From assembly GCF_040717445.1 (NCBI RefSeq), contig NZ_JBFEFL010000001.1, forward strand, positions 868,001 through 932,000: DNA of 64,000 nt, written 5' to 3'. Made by a program: the position numbers and the translations under genes. Source of the stretch: Qipengyuania sp. JC766 (GTDB lineage Bacteria > Pseudomonadota > Alphaproteobacteria > Sphingomonadales > Sphingomonadaceae). The notes beneath the pieces were generated by a model. It was not told where the DNA came from and searched no databases. It saw only the letters and a program-made list of their open reading frames with translations. Of this stretch, positions 1 to 10,248 are shown piece after piece (the stretch's first letter is position 1; the number at the start of each line of letters is the position of its first letter).

Positions 1-11
1 TAAGAACGGTG

Positions 12-37
12 GAGGGGCGCGTGCAAGCGCGCCCCTC
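12..37. terminator. GC-rich hairpin upstream of the first gene
   Basis: GAGGGGCGCG and CGCGCCCCTC form a perfect 10-bp stem around a six-base loop. No T-run follows, so it may be the terminator of a gene lying before the window or a structure in the leader of the next gene. A second small hairpin (GCCAC/GTGGC, 45-58) sits just before the start codon at 68. Confidence 0.4.
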
Positions 38-67
38 GCCTACCGCCACTCCGGTGGCAGCAGGACC

Positions 68-3000
68 ATGACATTCACGAATCGCCTTTTTCGCGCCGGT
101 ATGGCGGCCCTTGCCGGGCTGGCCACGCTGAGCGCATCGGGACTGGCCCAGGCCCAGACGGTCGAGAACGTCGCCACTGCCACATGGCAGGACGGCGACC
201 GGACGATTACCGTCGAATCCAACAGGGTCAGCTTCGATATCGCGCCCGCATCGCAGGCGCGGCTGACGACGTTCGTCCCCCTTCCGGGCGCGGGACAGCC
301 GGTCGGCCTGGAAGCAAGTTACTGCACGAATTCGCAAGGCTCGGCCGTTCCGAGCATCGTCGGGCCCGGTAGCGGCCCCGACACGAACATCGCGCCCACC
401 GAAACGCTGCGCGTGGGCCAGACGCTGGTCGTGCGTATCGATGCCGCCGCCGCGAACACCAATTCCGCCGCCAAGGACCGCCTCTCGCTTCGCGTGACCG
501 CGCCCCATGGCGATGTCGAGCGCCTGACGGCGGTCGAGAGCGACGTCGATAGCGGCATTTTCTATGCCACCGTCGCCACCATACCTTTCCCCCCGCCCTT
601 CAGCGCCGGCGATTGTCGCCTGAGCCTGCAGAATGGCGATACGGTGGACATCTCGGCTTTCGTCGCCGGGCGCGACACGCCGTTCCTCATCGGGGCGGTG
701 GACGTGCTGGCCGATCCGTTCGGCCTGGTGTTCGACAGCCTCGACGGCCGCCCTGTCGACGGTGCGCGCGTCACCATTGTCGATGCGGTCACCGGCCAAC
801 CGGCGCAGGTTTTCTCCTTCGACGGAGTGACGCCGTGGCCTTCGACCGTCATCACGGGCACCAGTGTGACCGACGGCAGCGGCCTGACCTTCGACCTGCT
901 GCCGGGCGAATACCGCTTCCCGCTCGTCGCATTCGGCAATTACCGCCTGCGCGTCGAGCCGCCCTCCCCCTACACCGCGCCCTCGGACGCGCCGCCGGGC
1001 CAGATTGCGAACCTGACGGATCCGCAGGGCCAGCCCTTCGACATCAGCGACGCGTCCTATGGCGGCGTGTTCGCGGTCGACAGCCCGATACCCGTCCGGG
1101 TCGACATTCCCGTCGATTCTCCCGGCGGCGACGTGACGATCATCAAGACCGCTTCGCGCGACATTGCGGAGCCGGGCGATGCGATTTTCTACACCGTCAA
1201 CGTGCGCAACAACGACCGGAGCCGCCCGACGAGCGAGCTGACGCTTACCGACGACGCGTCATTCGGCCTGCGCCTGCGTGCCGAATCCGTTCGGATCGAC
1301 GGCGAACCGAGCCCCGAGGGTGCTCTGACGCCGGCTGCCGACGGTCGTGGTTTCTCGCTCTTCCTGGGCCGTCTGGGCGCCGGCGAGACCCGCCGCGTGA
1401 CCTACGCCATGGGCGTGCGTGACGACGCACCTGTCGGTGAAGCGCTCAATCGGGCGGTCGTAACCTCCCCAGGTGCCGATCCGGTCGAAACCGAGGCGAA
1501 TGTCCGCATCCAGCGCCGCAGCATTGCGGAACGCATGACCATCATCGGCCGCGTGGTCGACGGTGCCTGCGGTCGCCCCGAGGATGCCCGCGGCATTCCG
1601 GGCGTGCGGGTCATGCTGGAAGACGGCAGCTTCGCGATCACCGATTACGAGGGCCGCTATCACTTCGAAGGCGTCGTCCCGGGCAACCATGTCGTCCAGG
1701 TATCGCGCTACACCCTGCCGGAAGGCGGAGAGTTCGTGGAATGCGTGCAGTCGAGCCGCAGTCAGGGCAGCGCCATTTCGCGCCTCGTCACCGGTCAGGG
1801 TGGCAGCCTCGTCCGCGCGGACTTCCATGCCATGCTGCCGGAAGGCACGCAGCTCGCCGAAGCCCCTGCCGACCCGCTCGAATCGCTCGGCAATGTCGAG
1901 GCATCGGGCGCCGATATCGACTTCGTTGCCGAGGGTGACGGACCCGACGGGTTCCTCTTCCCGGCCGAAGAATACAATCCGCGTGCGCCGTCCGTGCGCG
2001 TGGCGATCCGTCACCGTGCGGGCCAGAAGGTTCGCCTGACGGCCAACGGTCAGGAAGTCGATCCGCTGTCGTTCGACGGTGTGAAGACCAGCGGCGACAA
2101 GACCTATGCCGTCAGCGTGTGGCGTTCGATCATCCTCGAAGGTCCCGACACCATGCTGCGCGCCGAAATCCAAGACAAGGACGGCACCGTCGCCGGCCAG
2201 TTCCAGCGCAATGTGCACTACGCCAAGATCCCGATGCGCGCAGAAGTCGTGCTGGAAGAATCGCGCCTGATCGCCGACGGCTCCACCCCGCCGGTCCTCG
2301 CGCTGCGCATGACCGACCGCTTCGGCAAGCCGGTCCACGCAGGCGTCGCCGGCCGTCTCGAGCTTGCCAGCCCCTACCAGGCGAAAAGCGCCATTGCCGC
2401 GCAGCAGAACGCCGAACTGACCGGCTTCGGGGATACCTCCGCCAGCTGGCTGGTCGAGGGCGACCAGGGCATCGCCTATATCGAACTCGCCCCGACCATG
2501 ATCAGCGGCGCGCTTCGTGCGACCTTCGAATTCAGCGACGGCGAGACCGTGCGCGAGCAGGAAATCGAAACTTGGATCGAGCCGGGCGATGCGCCCTGGA
2601 CGCTCATCGGCCTCGCCGAAGGTTCGATCGGTGCGCGCACGGTCGCCGACAACATGGAACGCGACGGCAATTTCGACAGCCATCTGGGCGACAATGCCCG
2701 CGTCGCCTTCTACGCGAAGGGCCGCGTCCTCGGGAAATACCTGCTCACGCTGGCTTATGACAGCGCCAAGCAGGAAGAGGACCAGCGCCTGCTCGGCACG
2801 ATCGATCCTTCAGCCTACTACACCGTGTTCGGCGACAATTCGCAGCGCTTCTTCGACGCCGCGAGCCGCGACAAGATCTATGTCCGCGTCGAGAGCAGCA
2901 CGTTCTACGCCCTCTACGGCGATTTCGAGACCGGCTTCGACCAGACTTACCTCGCCCGCTACCAGCGCATTGCCACTGGCGTGAAGGCCGAGGCGCGCAT

Positions 3001-5119
3001 CGGGCAGGTCCAGGTCGAAGGCTTTGCCGCCAATATCGGTTCGCGCCATCGCCGCATCGAACTGCAGGGCGCCGGTATCTCCGGACCCTACCAGCTCGGC
3101 ACCCGCGGCATCATCCCGAACAGCGAGACCGTGATCCTCGAGACCCGCGACCGCCTGCGCAGCGAGATCATCGTCGAGCAGCGCGAGCTGGTCCGCTTCG
3201 TGGACTACAACATCGACATCCTGTCGGGCACCATCACCTTTGCCCAGCCCGTTCTCAGCCGCGACGCTTCACTGAACCCGCAGTTCATCGTCGTCGATTA
3301 CGATGTGGACCGCCTGGGCGAGCAGGAGTGGAACGCCGGCGCGCGCGCCACCTGGACCAGCAATGACGGCCGCATCCGCATCGGCGCGACCGGCATCACG
3401 GACAAGGGCGACGAAGAGCGCACGACGCTGGGCGCAATCGATGCCCGCATCCGGGTCGGCAATGCCACCGAAATCCGCGCCGAAGCCGCGCTGAGCGAAG
3501 GCACGAACGGTTCCGCCAAGGCCCTGATGGCTGAGGTCGAGCACCATTCCGGTAACCTCGATCTGCTCGCCTATGCGCGACAGGTCGACGAGGACTACGG
3601 CGTCGGCCAGCAGAACGTCGCCGAGCGTGGCCGTCGCAAGCTGGGTGCCGATGCGCGCCTGCGCATCAGTGATGCCCTGTCGGTGGTCGCGAGCGCCTGG
3701 CACGACGAAAGCCTGATCGACGATTCCGCACGTGACGCGCTCGAAGTGCGTGCCGCCTGGCAGACCGACGACACCGACGCCTTCGTCGGCATCGCGCACC
3801 TGTCCGATACGCTTTCCGACGGGACCAAGGGCGATTCCACGGTCCTGCAGGCCGGTGCCACCCAGCGTCTGCTGGACAAGCGCCTCGAACTGACGGGCGC
3901 CACAAGCGTCGCGCTCGGCGGCACCGACAGCATCGACCTGCCGACCCAGCACAGCCTCGGCGTGCGCTACGCGATCACGCCCGACATCAAGGCGTTGGCC
4001 ACCTACGAAATCGCCCGCGGCGATGCGATCGACGCGAACACGCTGAAGTTCGGTGCCGAGGTCACTCCGTGGGAAGGCGGACGCCTGATCGGTGCCCTGG
4101 GCCGCGATACGATCGGTCGCGATACGCTTGAAACGGATTCCGACCGTACCTTCGCCGCCCTGTCCCTCGGCCACTCTTTCAAGATCGGCGAGCGCCTGAT
4201 CCTCGACGCGACGATCGACACGAACCAGACGCTCTCGGGCAGCATTTCTCCGCTCGGGGTCGTCAATCCCGCCCAGCCCGTCAGCAGCGGTGGCCAGTTC
4301 GGCCCGGGCGGCACCATCGGCGAAGATTTCGCCGCCATCACGCTGGGCGCTGCATGGGGTGTCGGACCCTGGAACGCCCGCATGCGCGGCGAATACCGCG
4401 ACGGCGAATTCGCCGACCGGATGGGTGCGACTCTCGCGATCATCCGCAAGCTCGGCGAAGGCAGTGTCGTCGGGACCGGCGTCAACTGGACGAAGGCCGA
4501 CGCGGTCCTAGGCGGTTCCGCGCAGATCCTCGACGCCGCCGTTTCGATCGCGCACCGGCCCGAGGACTCGGCGTTCGCCTTCATCGGCAAGCTCGAATAC
4601 CGCAGCGACTCGATCGAGAACGCCTTCGAAGGCGGGGATGTCGGCGCGGCGGGCCAGACCGCACTGATCACTGCCGGGGATGCAAGCGCGCGTCGCCTGC
4701 TTGCCAGCGTGTCCGCCAACTGGAGGCCGCAGGACGACGAAAACAGCAACAGCACGACGGAAGTCGGCGTGTTCCTGGGCGTGCGCCACAATTTCGACCG
4801 CCTCGACGGCTTCGACCTGACGGGAACCTCGCTCCTCGGCGGTCTCGACGCGCGCCTTGGCCTGACCGACATGTTCGAGGTCGGCGGCCGTGCGAATGTC
4901 CGTCACGACCTCGAAACGGGTACGACGCTCTTCTCGATCGGTCCGGAAGTCGGCGTGGTCCCGACGAAGAACGTCCTCGTCAGCGTCGGTTACAACGTCG
5001 TCGGCTTCCGCGATCCGGACTATTCGGCCTCGCGCTTCACCGATGAAGGTGTCTTCGCCAGCATCCGGATCAAGTTCGACGACGACTTCCTGGGGGGTCT
5101 CTTGGGGAACCGCCGATGA
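68..5119 (+). CDS. giant DUF11 / carboxypeptidase-regulatory-like outer-membrane surface protein
   Basis: 1683-residue exported protein. The N-terminus is a classical signal peptide ending near residue 29 (LAQA-Q). A DUF11-type repeat begins near residue 356 (TIIKTASRDIAEPGD), followed near 488-570 by a carboxypeptidase-regulatory/SdrD-B-like domain (GRVVDG, then DYEGRYHFEGV). An Ig/invasin-like stretch lies near 726-830. From about 841 to the end the sequence alternates in the manner of a large beta-barrel and finishes with IRIKFDDDFLGG. The start at 68 has a good ribosome site (GCAGGA). The stop overlaps the start of the next gene (ATGA), so the two are probably co-translated. Role inferred: surface-exposed outer-membrane protein; substrate or partner unknown. 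Confidence 0.75.
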   Translation: MTFTNRLFRAGMAALAGLATLSASGLAQAQTVENVATATWQDGDRTITVESNRVSFDIAPASQARLTTFVPLPGAGQPVGLEASYCTNSQGSAVPSIVGPGSGPDTNIAPTETLRVGQTLVVRIDAAAANTNSAAKDRLSLRVTAPHGDVERLTAVESDVDSGIFYATVATIPFPPPFSAGDCRLSLQNGDTVDISAFVAGRDTPFLIGAVDVLADPFGLVFDSLDGRPVDGARVTIVDAVTGQPAQVFSFDGVTPWPSTVITGTSVTDGSGLTFDLLPGEYRFPLVAFGNYRLRVEPPSPYTAPSDAPPGQIANLTDPQGQPFDISDASYGGVFAVDSPIPVRVDIPVDSPGGDVTIIKTASRDIAEPGDAIFYTVNVRNNDRSRPTSELTLTDDASFGLRLRAESVRIDGEPSPEGALTPAADGRGFSLFLGRLGAGETRRVTYAMGVRDDAPVGEALNRAVVTSPGADPVETEANVRIQRRSIAERMTIIGRVVDGACGRPEDARGIPGVRVMLEDGSFAITDYEGRYHFEGVVPGNHVVQVSRYTLPEGGEFVECVQSSRSQGSAISRLVTGQGGSLVRADFHAMLPEGTQLAEAPADPLESLGNVEASGADIDFVAEGDGPDGFLFPAEEYNPRAPSVRVAIRHRAGQKVRLTANGQEVDPLSFDGVKTSGDKTYAVSVWRSIILEGPDTMLRAEIQDKDGTVAGQFQRNVHYAKIPMRAEVVLEESRLIADGSTPPVLALRMTDRFGKPVHAGVAGRLELASPYQAKSAIAAQQNAELTGFGDTSASWLVEGDQGIAYIELAPTMISGALRATFEFSDGETVREQEIETWIEPGDAPWTLIGLAEGSIGARTVADNMERDGNFDSHLGDNARVAFYAKGRVLGKYLLTLAYDSAKQEEDQRLLGTIDPSAYYTVFGDNSQRFFDAASRDKIYVRVESSTFYALYGDFETGFDQTYLARYQRIATGVKAEARIGQVQVEGFAANIGSRHRRIELQGAGISGPYQLGTRGIIPNSETVILETRDRLRSEIIVEQRELVRFVDYNIDILSGTITFAQPVLSRDASLNPQFIVVDYDVDRLGEQEWNAGARATWTSNDGRIRIGATGITDKGDEERTTLGAIDARIRVGNATEIRAEAALSEGTNGSAKALMAEVEHHSGNLDLLAYARQVDEDYGVGQQNVAERGRRKLGADARLRISDALSVVASAWHDESLIDDSARDALEVRAAWQTDDTDAFVGIAHLSDTLSDGTKGDSTVLQAGATQRLLDKRLELTGATSVALGGTDSIDLPTQHSLGVRYAITPDIKALATYEIARGDAIDANTLKFGAEVTPWEGGRLIGALGRDTIGRDTLETDSDRTFAALSLGHSFKIGERLILDATIDTNQTLSGSISPLGVVNPAQPVSSGGQFGPGGTIGEDFAAITLGAAWGVGPWNARMRGEYRDGEFADRMGATLAIIRKLGEGSVVGTGVNWTKADAVLGGSAQILDAAVSIAHRPEDSAFAFIGKLEYRSDSIENAFEGGDVGAAGQTALITAGDASARRLLASVSANWRPQDDENSNSTTEVGVFLGVRHNFDRLDGFDLTGTSLLGGLDARLGLTDMFEVGGRANVRHDLETGTTLFSIGPEVGVVPTKNVLVSVGYNVVGFRDPDYSASRFTDEGVFASIRIKFDDDFLGGLLGNRR

Positions 5120-7206
5120 GCGGGCCCAGGAATATTCTGGCAAGGCTGACGCTCGCCTTCTTGGCGCTTTTGGCGATGCCGTCGGTCGTCCATGCGCAGG
5201 CGACTGCCACGGTCGACTGGACGACGCTTGGTGCCCCCAGCTCTGCCGCGCTGCCCAGCCCGTCCACCGCGACGGCGAGCGACGGCACGACTACCGCGAC
5301 AGTCACCTATGCGATGGCAGCGTCGGGCACATCGCCTACGCCAATCCTGCCGACCTTCGTCACCTATTACGATCCGGTCTTCGGCAACATCACCGGCTCG
5401 CTGCTGATGAATTTCGACAACCCGGCCTACGATCCGAACGACAAGCTGACGACGCAGATCTCGCTGAACCGGGCGGTCACCGGCTTCCAGTTTACCGTGA
5501 CGGATATCGACGCGCAAAACTGGGTTGATGCTCTCGAGGTGCAGTATGACACTGGTGACGGCGTCTGGCGCAATGCCGCGGATACCGCCGCTTTCTACAC
5601 TGCGGGGAGCGCTCTGACGCGGACCAACAACACGGTCATGAACGGCTGGCGCGGCAACGCAAACGTGGCGCCCGAGCAGACGACCGGGAACATCGCCTTC
5701 AATTTCGGGAACACCCTCGTCCAGCGTGTTCGCGTGATCTATTTCAGCTACACCGGGACCGGCGATCCCGGTGGTCAGGCCGCCGGCATCAGCGACCTGA
5801 CCTTCAATCGCGCATTTGCCGACCTTTCGCTGGCCAAGACGCTGCTGACCACCAATCCGACCAGCGGCAGCACGGCGACCTTCCGGCTTACGCTGACGAA
5901 TTCCGCCGCTTCGACACTGACCGCCACGGGTGTTGCCGTCCGCGATACCCTGCCCGCAGGGTTTGTCTATACGGCCGCCACGGGCACGGGGACGTTCAAC
6001 CCGGCGACAGGCATCTGGAGCCCGGGCAATCTGGCGCGAAACCAGAGTGTTAGCATCGATATCTCAGGAACCGTGGCAGCCACGAGCGGTGCCGTTCTCA
6101 CGAATATCGCCGAGGTATCGGCGAGCGGCCAGTTCGATCCCGATTCCACACCGAACAATGGCGCGACGGGCGAAGACGATTACGCGACCGCCACGCTGAC
6201 CGTTGGCGGAACCCGCACCGCGGGCACCCCGCCCGTACTGACCTGTCCGAACAGCACCATCGTCTTCGACTGGGACGCGGTTGCCTGGACGGCTGGTAGC
6301 ACCAACAATTCCTATCCGCTCGGCACGCTCGGAACCATCGTCTTCAACCTGACGAACGATGGTGCCTGGCTCAACAACGCGGCCTTCGGCGGCCAGCAGC
6401 CTGCGCGGCAGAACATCTTCACGGGTGGCTTCCTGCCGGCCCAGTTCTCGCTGGGTCAGGTCGTCGATCACACAAGCTTGGCCGGACGCACCACGACGAC
6501 GATCGCCCTGCCCGAGCTCATGCAGGGGGCACAGTTCCGCATCTTCGATGTGGACAGCAATCCCGGTCAGTTCGCGGACCTGGTGACCGTCGAGGGCCGT
6601 CGGGCCGGAGCGACCGTGACGCCGGTGCTGACCAACGGGGTCGCGAACTACGTCATCGGCAATTCCGCCTACGGCGACGGAGCGTCTGACAACACGGCCA
6701 ATGCCGGCAATGTCGTCGTCACCTTCTCGCAGCCGATCGACACCATCATCATCCGCTACGGCAACCATGCCGCGGCGCCTGCCGACCCGGGGCAGCAGGG
6801 CATTGCGCTGCACGACATCACTTTCTGCCGGCCCGACACGACGATCGTCCCCAGCAAGACGAGCCGGGTAATCTCCGACAACATCCCCGGATCTTCCACG
6901 ACATTCGCGGTCCCGGGGGCGACGATCGAATACTGCCTGCTCGCCACGAACACCGGTGCATCGGCTGCCTCGAATATCGCGATGAGCGATATACTTCCGC
7001 CCGAAGTGACCTTCGTGTCGGGAAGTATCCGGTCCGGCGCGACCTGTGCGAACGCGACGACGGTCGAGGATGACAACGCGATCGGGGCCGACGAAACGGA
7101 TCCCGCCGGCGCGCAATACCTGACGTCCGGCGAAGTCCGCGCAACGCGCACCACCCTCGCCGCCGGAGCGACCGCCGCGTTCACCTTTCGCGCCACCGTC
7201 GACTGA
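5116..7206 (+). CDS. secreted DUF11-repeat protein
   Basis: 696-residue exported protein; signal peptide of about 28 residues (ends VHAQA). It carries two DUF11-like beta-sandwich modules, one near residues 235-335 (ADLSLAKTLL, then VRDTLPAGFVY) and one from about 575 to the C-terminus (PSKTSRVISDN, then MSDILPPEVTFVSG). Between them lie two related segments that look like carbohydrate-binding or PEP-CTERM-type beta domains. No barrel, LPXTG or PEP-CTERM anchor is visible. ATG overlaps the stop of the upstream giant protein by four bases, so the pair probably forms one surface system. Function unknown. Confidence 0.72.
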   Translation: MSGPRNILARLTLAFLALLAMPSVVHAQATATVDWTTLGAPSSAALPSPSTATASDGTTTATVTYAMAASGTSPTPILPTFVTYYDPVFGNITGSLLMNFDNPAYDPNDKLTTQISLNRAVTGFQFTVTDIDAQNWVDALEVQYDTGDGVWRNAADTAAFYTAGSALTRTNNTVMNGWRGNANVAPEQTTGNIAFNFGNTLVQRVRVIYFSYTGTGDPGGQAAGISDLTFNRAFADLSLAKTLLTTNPTSGSTATFRLTLTNSAASTLTATGVAVRDTLPAGFVYTAATGTGTFNPATGIWSPGNLARNQSVSIDISGTVAATSGAVLTNIAEVSASGQFDPDSTPNNGATGEDDYATATLTVGGTRTAGTPPVLTCPNSTIVFDWDAVAWTAGSTNNSYPLGTLGTIVFNLTNDGAWLNNAAFGGQQPARQNIFTGGFLPAQFSLGQVVDHTSLAGRTTTTIALPELMQGAQFRIFDVDSNPGQFADLVTVEGRRAGATVTPVLTNGVANYVIGNSAYGDGASDNTANAGNVVVTFSQPIDTIIIRYGNHAAAPADPGQQGIALHDITFCRPDTTIVPSKTSRVISDNIPGSSTTFAVPGATIEYCLLATNTGASAASNIAMSDILPPEVTFVSGSIRSGATCANATTVEDDNAIGADETDPAGAQYLTSGEVRATRTTLAAGATAAFTFRATVD

Positions 7207-7282
7207 CGGAGCGGGCCGGTCGCCGCTTGCATCGCGGCGCCCGTCTACCAGATGGGACATCCAGCAGTTTTCCGGGAGCCCC

Positions 7283-7756
7283 ATGTCGAAACCATCAGTT
7301 CTGTTCGTATGCCTCGGCAATATCTGCCGGTCTCCGATGGCCGAAGGCGCTTTCCGGTCCGCTGCCGAAAAGGCGGCCCTCGATGTCGAGACGGACAGCG
7401 CGGGAACGGCGGATTATCATGTGGGCCAACCGCCGGATGCGCGCGCCATTCGCACTGCGGCCGATAACGGGGTGGAAATTCCCGGTCTGCGCGGCCGGCA
7501 GTTGCGGCCCGACGATTTTGCGCGCTTCACGCATATCTTCGCCATGGACCGCCAGAACCTGAGGAACATCGAGAGCATCCGGTCGGACGACAGCGGCGCG
7601 AAAGTCGCGCTTCTGATGGACACGGTGCGCGGGCGCGAAGGCGAAGAAGTCGCCGATCCCTATCACGATGGCGACGAGCAGTTCGCCCTGACCTGGGCGG
7701 ATGTCGATGCGGCTGCCAAGTCGATCGTCGCTGCCCTGAAAAGCGAGAAGGCCTAG
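7283..7756 (+). CDS. low-molecular-weight protein-tyrosine phosphatase
   Basis: 157 residues, normal length for the family. The P-loop C-x5-R-S is at Cys10-Arg16-Ser17 (VCLGNICRSP) and the general-acid DPY motif is at Asp125. It should dephosphorylate phosphotyrosine or small arsenate-like substrates in the cytoplasm; family members also control capsule kinases. Ribosome site GGGAG precedes the ATG. The stop TAG shares the palindrome CTAG (7753-7756) with the convergent recG stop. No tyrosine kinase or arsenic gene lies next to it, so its partner is unknown. Confidence 0.9.
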   Translation: MSKPSVLFVCLGNICRSPMAEGAFRSAAEKAALDVETDSAGTADYHVGQPPDARAIRTAADNGVEIPGLRGRQLRPDDFARFTHIFAMDRQNLRNIESIRSDDSGAKVALLMDTVRGREGEEVADPYHDGDEQFALTWADVDAAAKSIVAALKSEKA

Positions 7757-9813
7757 CCCCCGCGCAAGGTCTTCACGCCCCAGTCGCGTTCGAAGAGGTA
7801 GAGCAGAATCCGCGCCGCTTCGCCGCGCTTGCCCTCGAGGCCGCCGTCCCGCTCCATCAAGAGCCGCGCGTCGTCGTGCGCCAGCGGCAGCAAGCGGTTG
7901 ATCTGGTCCAGCGTCGCGATGCCGAAGGCCTGGTCCCCGGACTGACGGGTTCCCAGCAATTCGCCGCCACCTCTCAGCCGCAAGTCCTCTTCCGCGAGCC
8001 GGAAACCGTCCTGCGATTCCCGCATGAGGGCCAGTCGCTCGCGCCCCGTTTCCGACAGGGCTTCGCCGCGCAGCAGCAGGCAGGTGGACTTGTCCGCCCC
8101 CCTGCCGACCCGGCCGCGCAACTGGTGCAACTGCGCCAGCCCGAACCGCTCGGCCTGCTCGATCACCATCAGCGAGGCCTTGGGCACATCGACACCGACC
8201 TCGATCACTGTCGTCGCGACCAGCAGGGATGCGTCCCCGGACGCGAAACGCTGCATCGCGGCGTCTTTCATTTCCGGGGTGAGCTGGCCGTGGACCATGA
8301 CGACATCGTCGCCGAACCGCTCCTTCAAGGCTGCAAAACGCGCCTCCGCCGCCGCGATATCGTCGCTCTCGTTGTCGCGTACCATGGGGCAGACCCAGAA
8401 GGCCTGCTTGCCCTCGGCGATGTGCCGCGCGACACCGTCAACGACTTCGGGTAGCCGTTCGAGAGCAACCACGCGCGTATCGATCGGCTTGCGACCGGGC
8501 GGCATCTCGTCGAGGCGACTGACGTCCATTTCACCGTATTGCGCCAGCGTGAGCGAGCGGGGGATCGGCGTCGCCGTCATGGCGAGCGTGTGCGGCTGCC
8601 TGCGACCCTTGCTGGCGAGTTGCAGCCGTTGGGCGACCCCGAACCGGTGCTGTTCATCGATCACGATCAGGCCGAGATTGCGATAGGCGACAGTGTCCTG
8701 GAAGATCGCGTGCGTGCCCACGACGATGTCGATACTTCCGTCGAGCAGGCCCATGAGGATGCTCTCACGCGCACGGCCCTTGTCCCGGCCGGTGAGCCGC
8801 GCGATTTCCACCCCGGTCGGGCGAGCCATCGCCTGCAGAGTTTCGAAATGCTGGCGAGCGAGGATTTCCGTCGGTGCCAGCAAGGCGGCCTGTGCCCCGG
8901 ATTCGACCGCAACCAGCATCGCTTCCAGAGCGACAACCGTCTTGCCGGCGCCCACATCCCCCTGGAGGAGCCTCAGCATCGGAGTCGTCTGCGCCAGATC
9001 GGCCGCGATTTCCGCGTTCGACCGCGCCTGCGCCCCGGTGAGCGGGAACGGCAGGTCCAGCTTCGCGCGAAGCGAGCCAACCCCTTCCAGCGCCTGTCCC
9101 TGCCTCTGCCGGTTGGCCGCCCGGACGAGCATCAGCGCGAGCGCGTTCGCCAGCAGTTCGTCATAGGCTAGCCGGTCCCGCGCAATCGCGTCCTCGCCGC
9201 GATGCGCGCGTCCGATCGCCTCCGACCAGGTCGGCCAGTCGGCCCGTCCGACCTGCGTCGGCTCGATCCATTCGGGCAGGTCCGGCAGCTTCGCCAGTAC
9301 CTGCGCCACCAGCGACATGACTTTCGGCTGTGTCAGCCCTTCCGAAAGCGCATAGACCGGCTCGCTCAGCCGTTGCAGCGAGGCACCGTCCTCTTCCAGC
9401 ACGTGGTCCGGATGGACGATCTGCAACATCTGGTCGTACTGATCGAGCCGTCCCACGACCCAGCGCCTTTCACCGACAGGCAGCTGCTTCTTCGCATTGT
9501 AGGATGCGCGTCCGAAATAGGTCAGCGCGCAGACATTCCCCGCGTCGTCCTGCGCCATGACGCGGTAGGGTCCGCGCGGGCTGCGGCTGGACCGGTGCTC
9601 TGTGGGTGTCAGCGCGACGATGATATTCTCGCCCGGATGCGCGTCGTCCAGATCGCGCACCGCCCGTCGGGTTACGAAACGCTCCGGCAAATGGAATGCG
9701 ATGTCGCGCAGGCGTTCGAGCCCCAGCCGGCCGAGCGGCTTTTTGAGCTTGGGCCCTACGCCATCCAGAATTTCGACCTCGGCAAAAAGCGGATTGAGAA
9801 TATCGGGGCGCAT
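7753..9813 (-). CDS. recG: ATP-dependent DNA helicase RecG
   Basis: 686 residues, full length. An N-terminal wedge/OB domain (VGPKLKKPLGRLGLERLRDI and following) precedes the helicase core: Walker A GDVGAGKT, motif II DEQHRFG, and motif VI in the LRGRVGRG segment. RecG reverses stalled forks and processes recombination intermediates. ATG start at 9813; 122 bases separate it from the divergent sdhE start. Confidence 0.96.
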   Translation of the reverse strand: MRPDILNPLFAEVEILDGVGPKLKKPLGRLGLERLRDIAFHLPERFVTRRAVRDLDDAHPGENIIVALTPTEHRSSRSPRGPYRVMAQDDAGNVCALTYFGRASYNAKKQLPVGERRWVVGRLDQYDQMLQIVHPDHVLEEDGASLQRLSEPVYALSEGLTQPKVMSLVAQVLAKLPDLPEWIEPTQVGRADWPTWSEAIGRAHRGEDAIARDRLAYDELLANALALMLVRAANRQRQGQALEGVGSLRAKLDLPFPLTGAQARSNAEIAADLAQTTPMLRLLQGDVGAGKTVVALEAMLVAVESGAQAALLAPTEILARQHFETLQAMARPTGVEIARLTGRDKGRARESILMGLLDGSIDIVVGTHAIFQDTVAYRNLGLIVIDEQHRFGVAQRLQLASKGRRQPHTLAMTATPIPRSLTLAQYGEMDVSRLDEMPPGRKPIDTRVVALERLPEVVDGVARHIAEGKQAFWVCPMVRDNESDDIAAAEARFAALKERFGDDVVMVHGQLTPEMKDAAMQRFASGDASLLVATTVIEVGVDVPKASLMVIEQAERFGLAQLHQLRGRVGRGADKSTCLLLRGEALSETGRERLALMRESQDGFRLAEEDLRLRGGGELLGTRQSGDQAFGIATLDQINRLLPLAHDDARLLMERDGGLEGKRGEAARILLYLFERDWGVKTLRGG

Positions 9814-9935
9814 GGCCCTGTCCGCTTACACGCCTTCCGCGGCGGCGCGATAGATGCATGGCCATGTTTTCCCGATGAGGCGTTCCCCCCAGAGCGCCCT
9901 TGCGCCGCGCGGCGCCGCTCTCTAGCTCGGGCCCC

Positions 9936-10211
9936 ATGTCCGATCCGACCTTCGCCACCCGCCTCTCCCGCTGCAAGTTCCGCTCCTGGCATCGCGGCAC
10001 GCGCGAGGCGGACTACATGATCGGTGGTTTCTTCGATCGCTACAGCGCCGACTGGGCCGAAGACGAACTCGCCTGGTTCGAGATGCTGCTCGACGAAGAC
10101 GACGTCGACATCATGGCATGGGCGCTGGGGACGCAGCCGATCCCGGAGCATGTGGCAGGGGAACAGATGGAAGCCATGAGGCGGCTGGATTACGTGTCGA
10201 TTGCACGCTAG
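9936..10211 (+). CDS. sdhE: succinate dehydrogenase FAD assembly factor SdhE (DUF339)
   Basis: 91 residues. The family's RGxxE signature is present as Arg20-Gly21-x-x-Glu24 (HRGTREAD), followed by the acidic helical bundle (DELAWFEMLLDEDD). SdhE helps covalent attachment of FAD to SdhA. The ATG at 9936 is chosen over an upstream in-frame start because family members begin about 20 residues before RGxxE. Divergent from recG; 37 bases before mfd, with which it may share transcription, as is common in alphaproteobacteria. Confidence 0.93.
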   Translation: MSDPTFATRLSRCKFRSWHRGTREADYMIGGFFDRYSADWAEDELAWFEMLLDEDDVDIMAWALGTQPIPEHVAGEQMEAMRRLDYVSIAR

Positions 10212-10248
10212 CGGGAACGGCCCCGCCACAAGTCTCTTTTAAAACACG

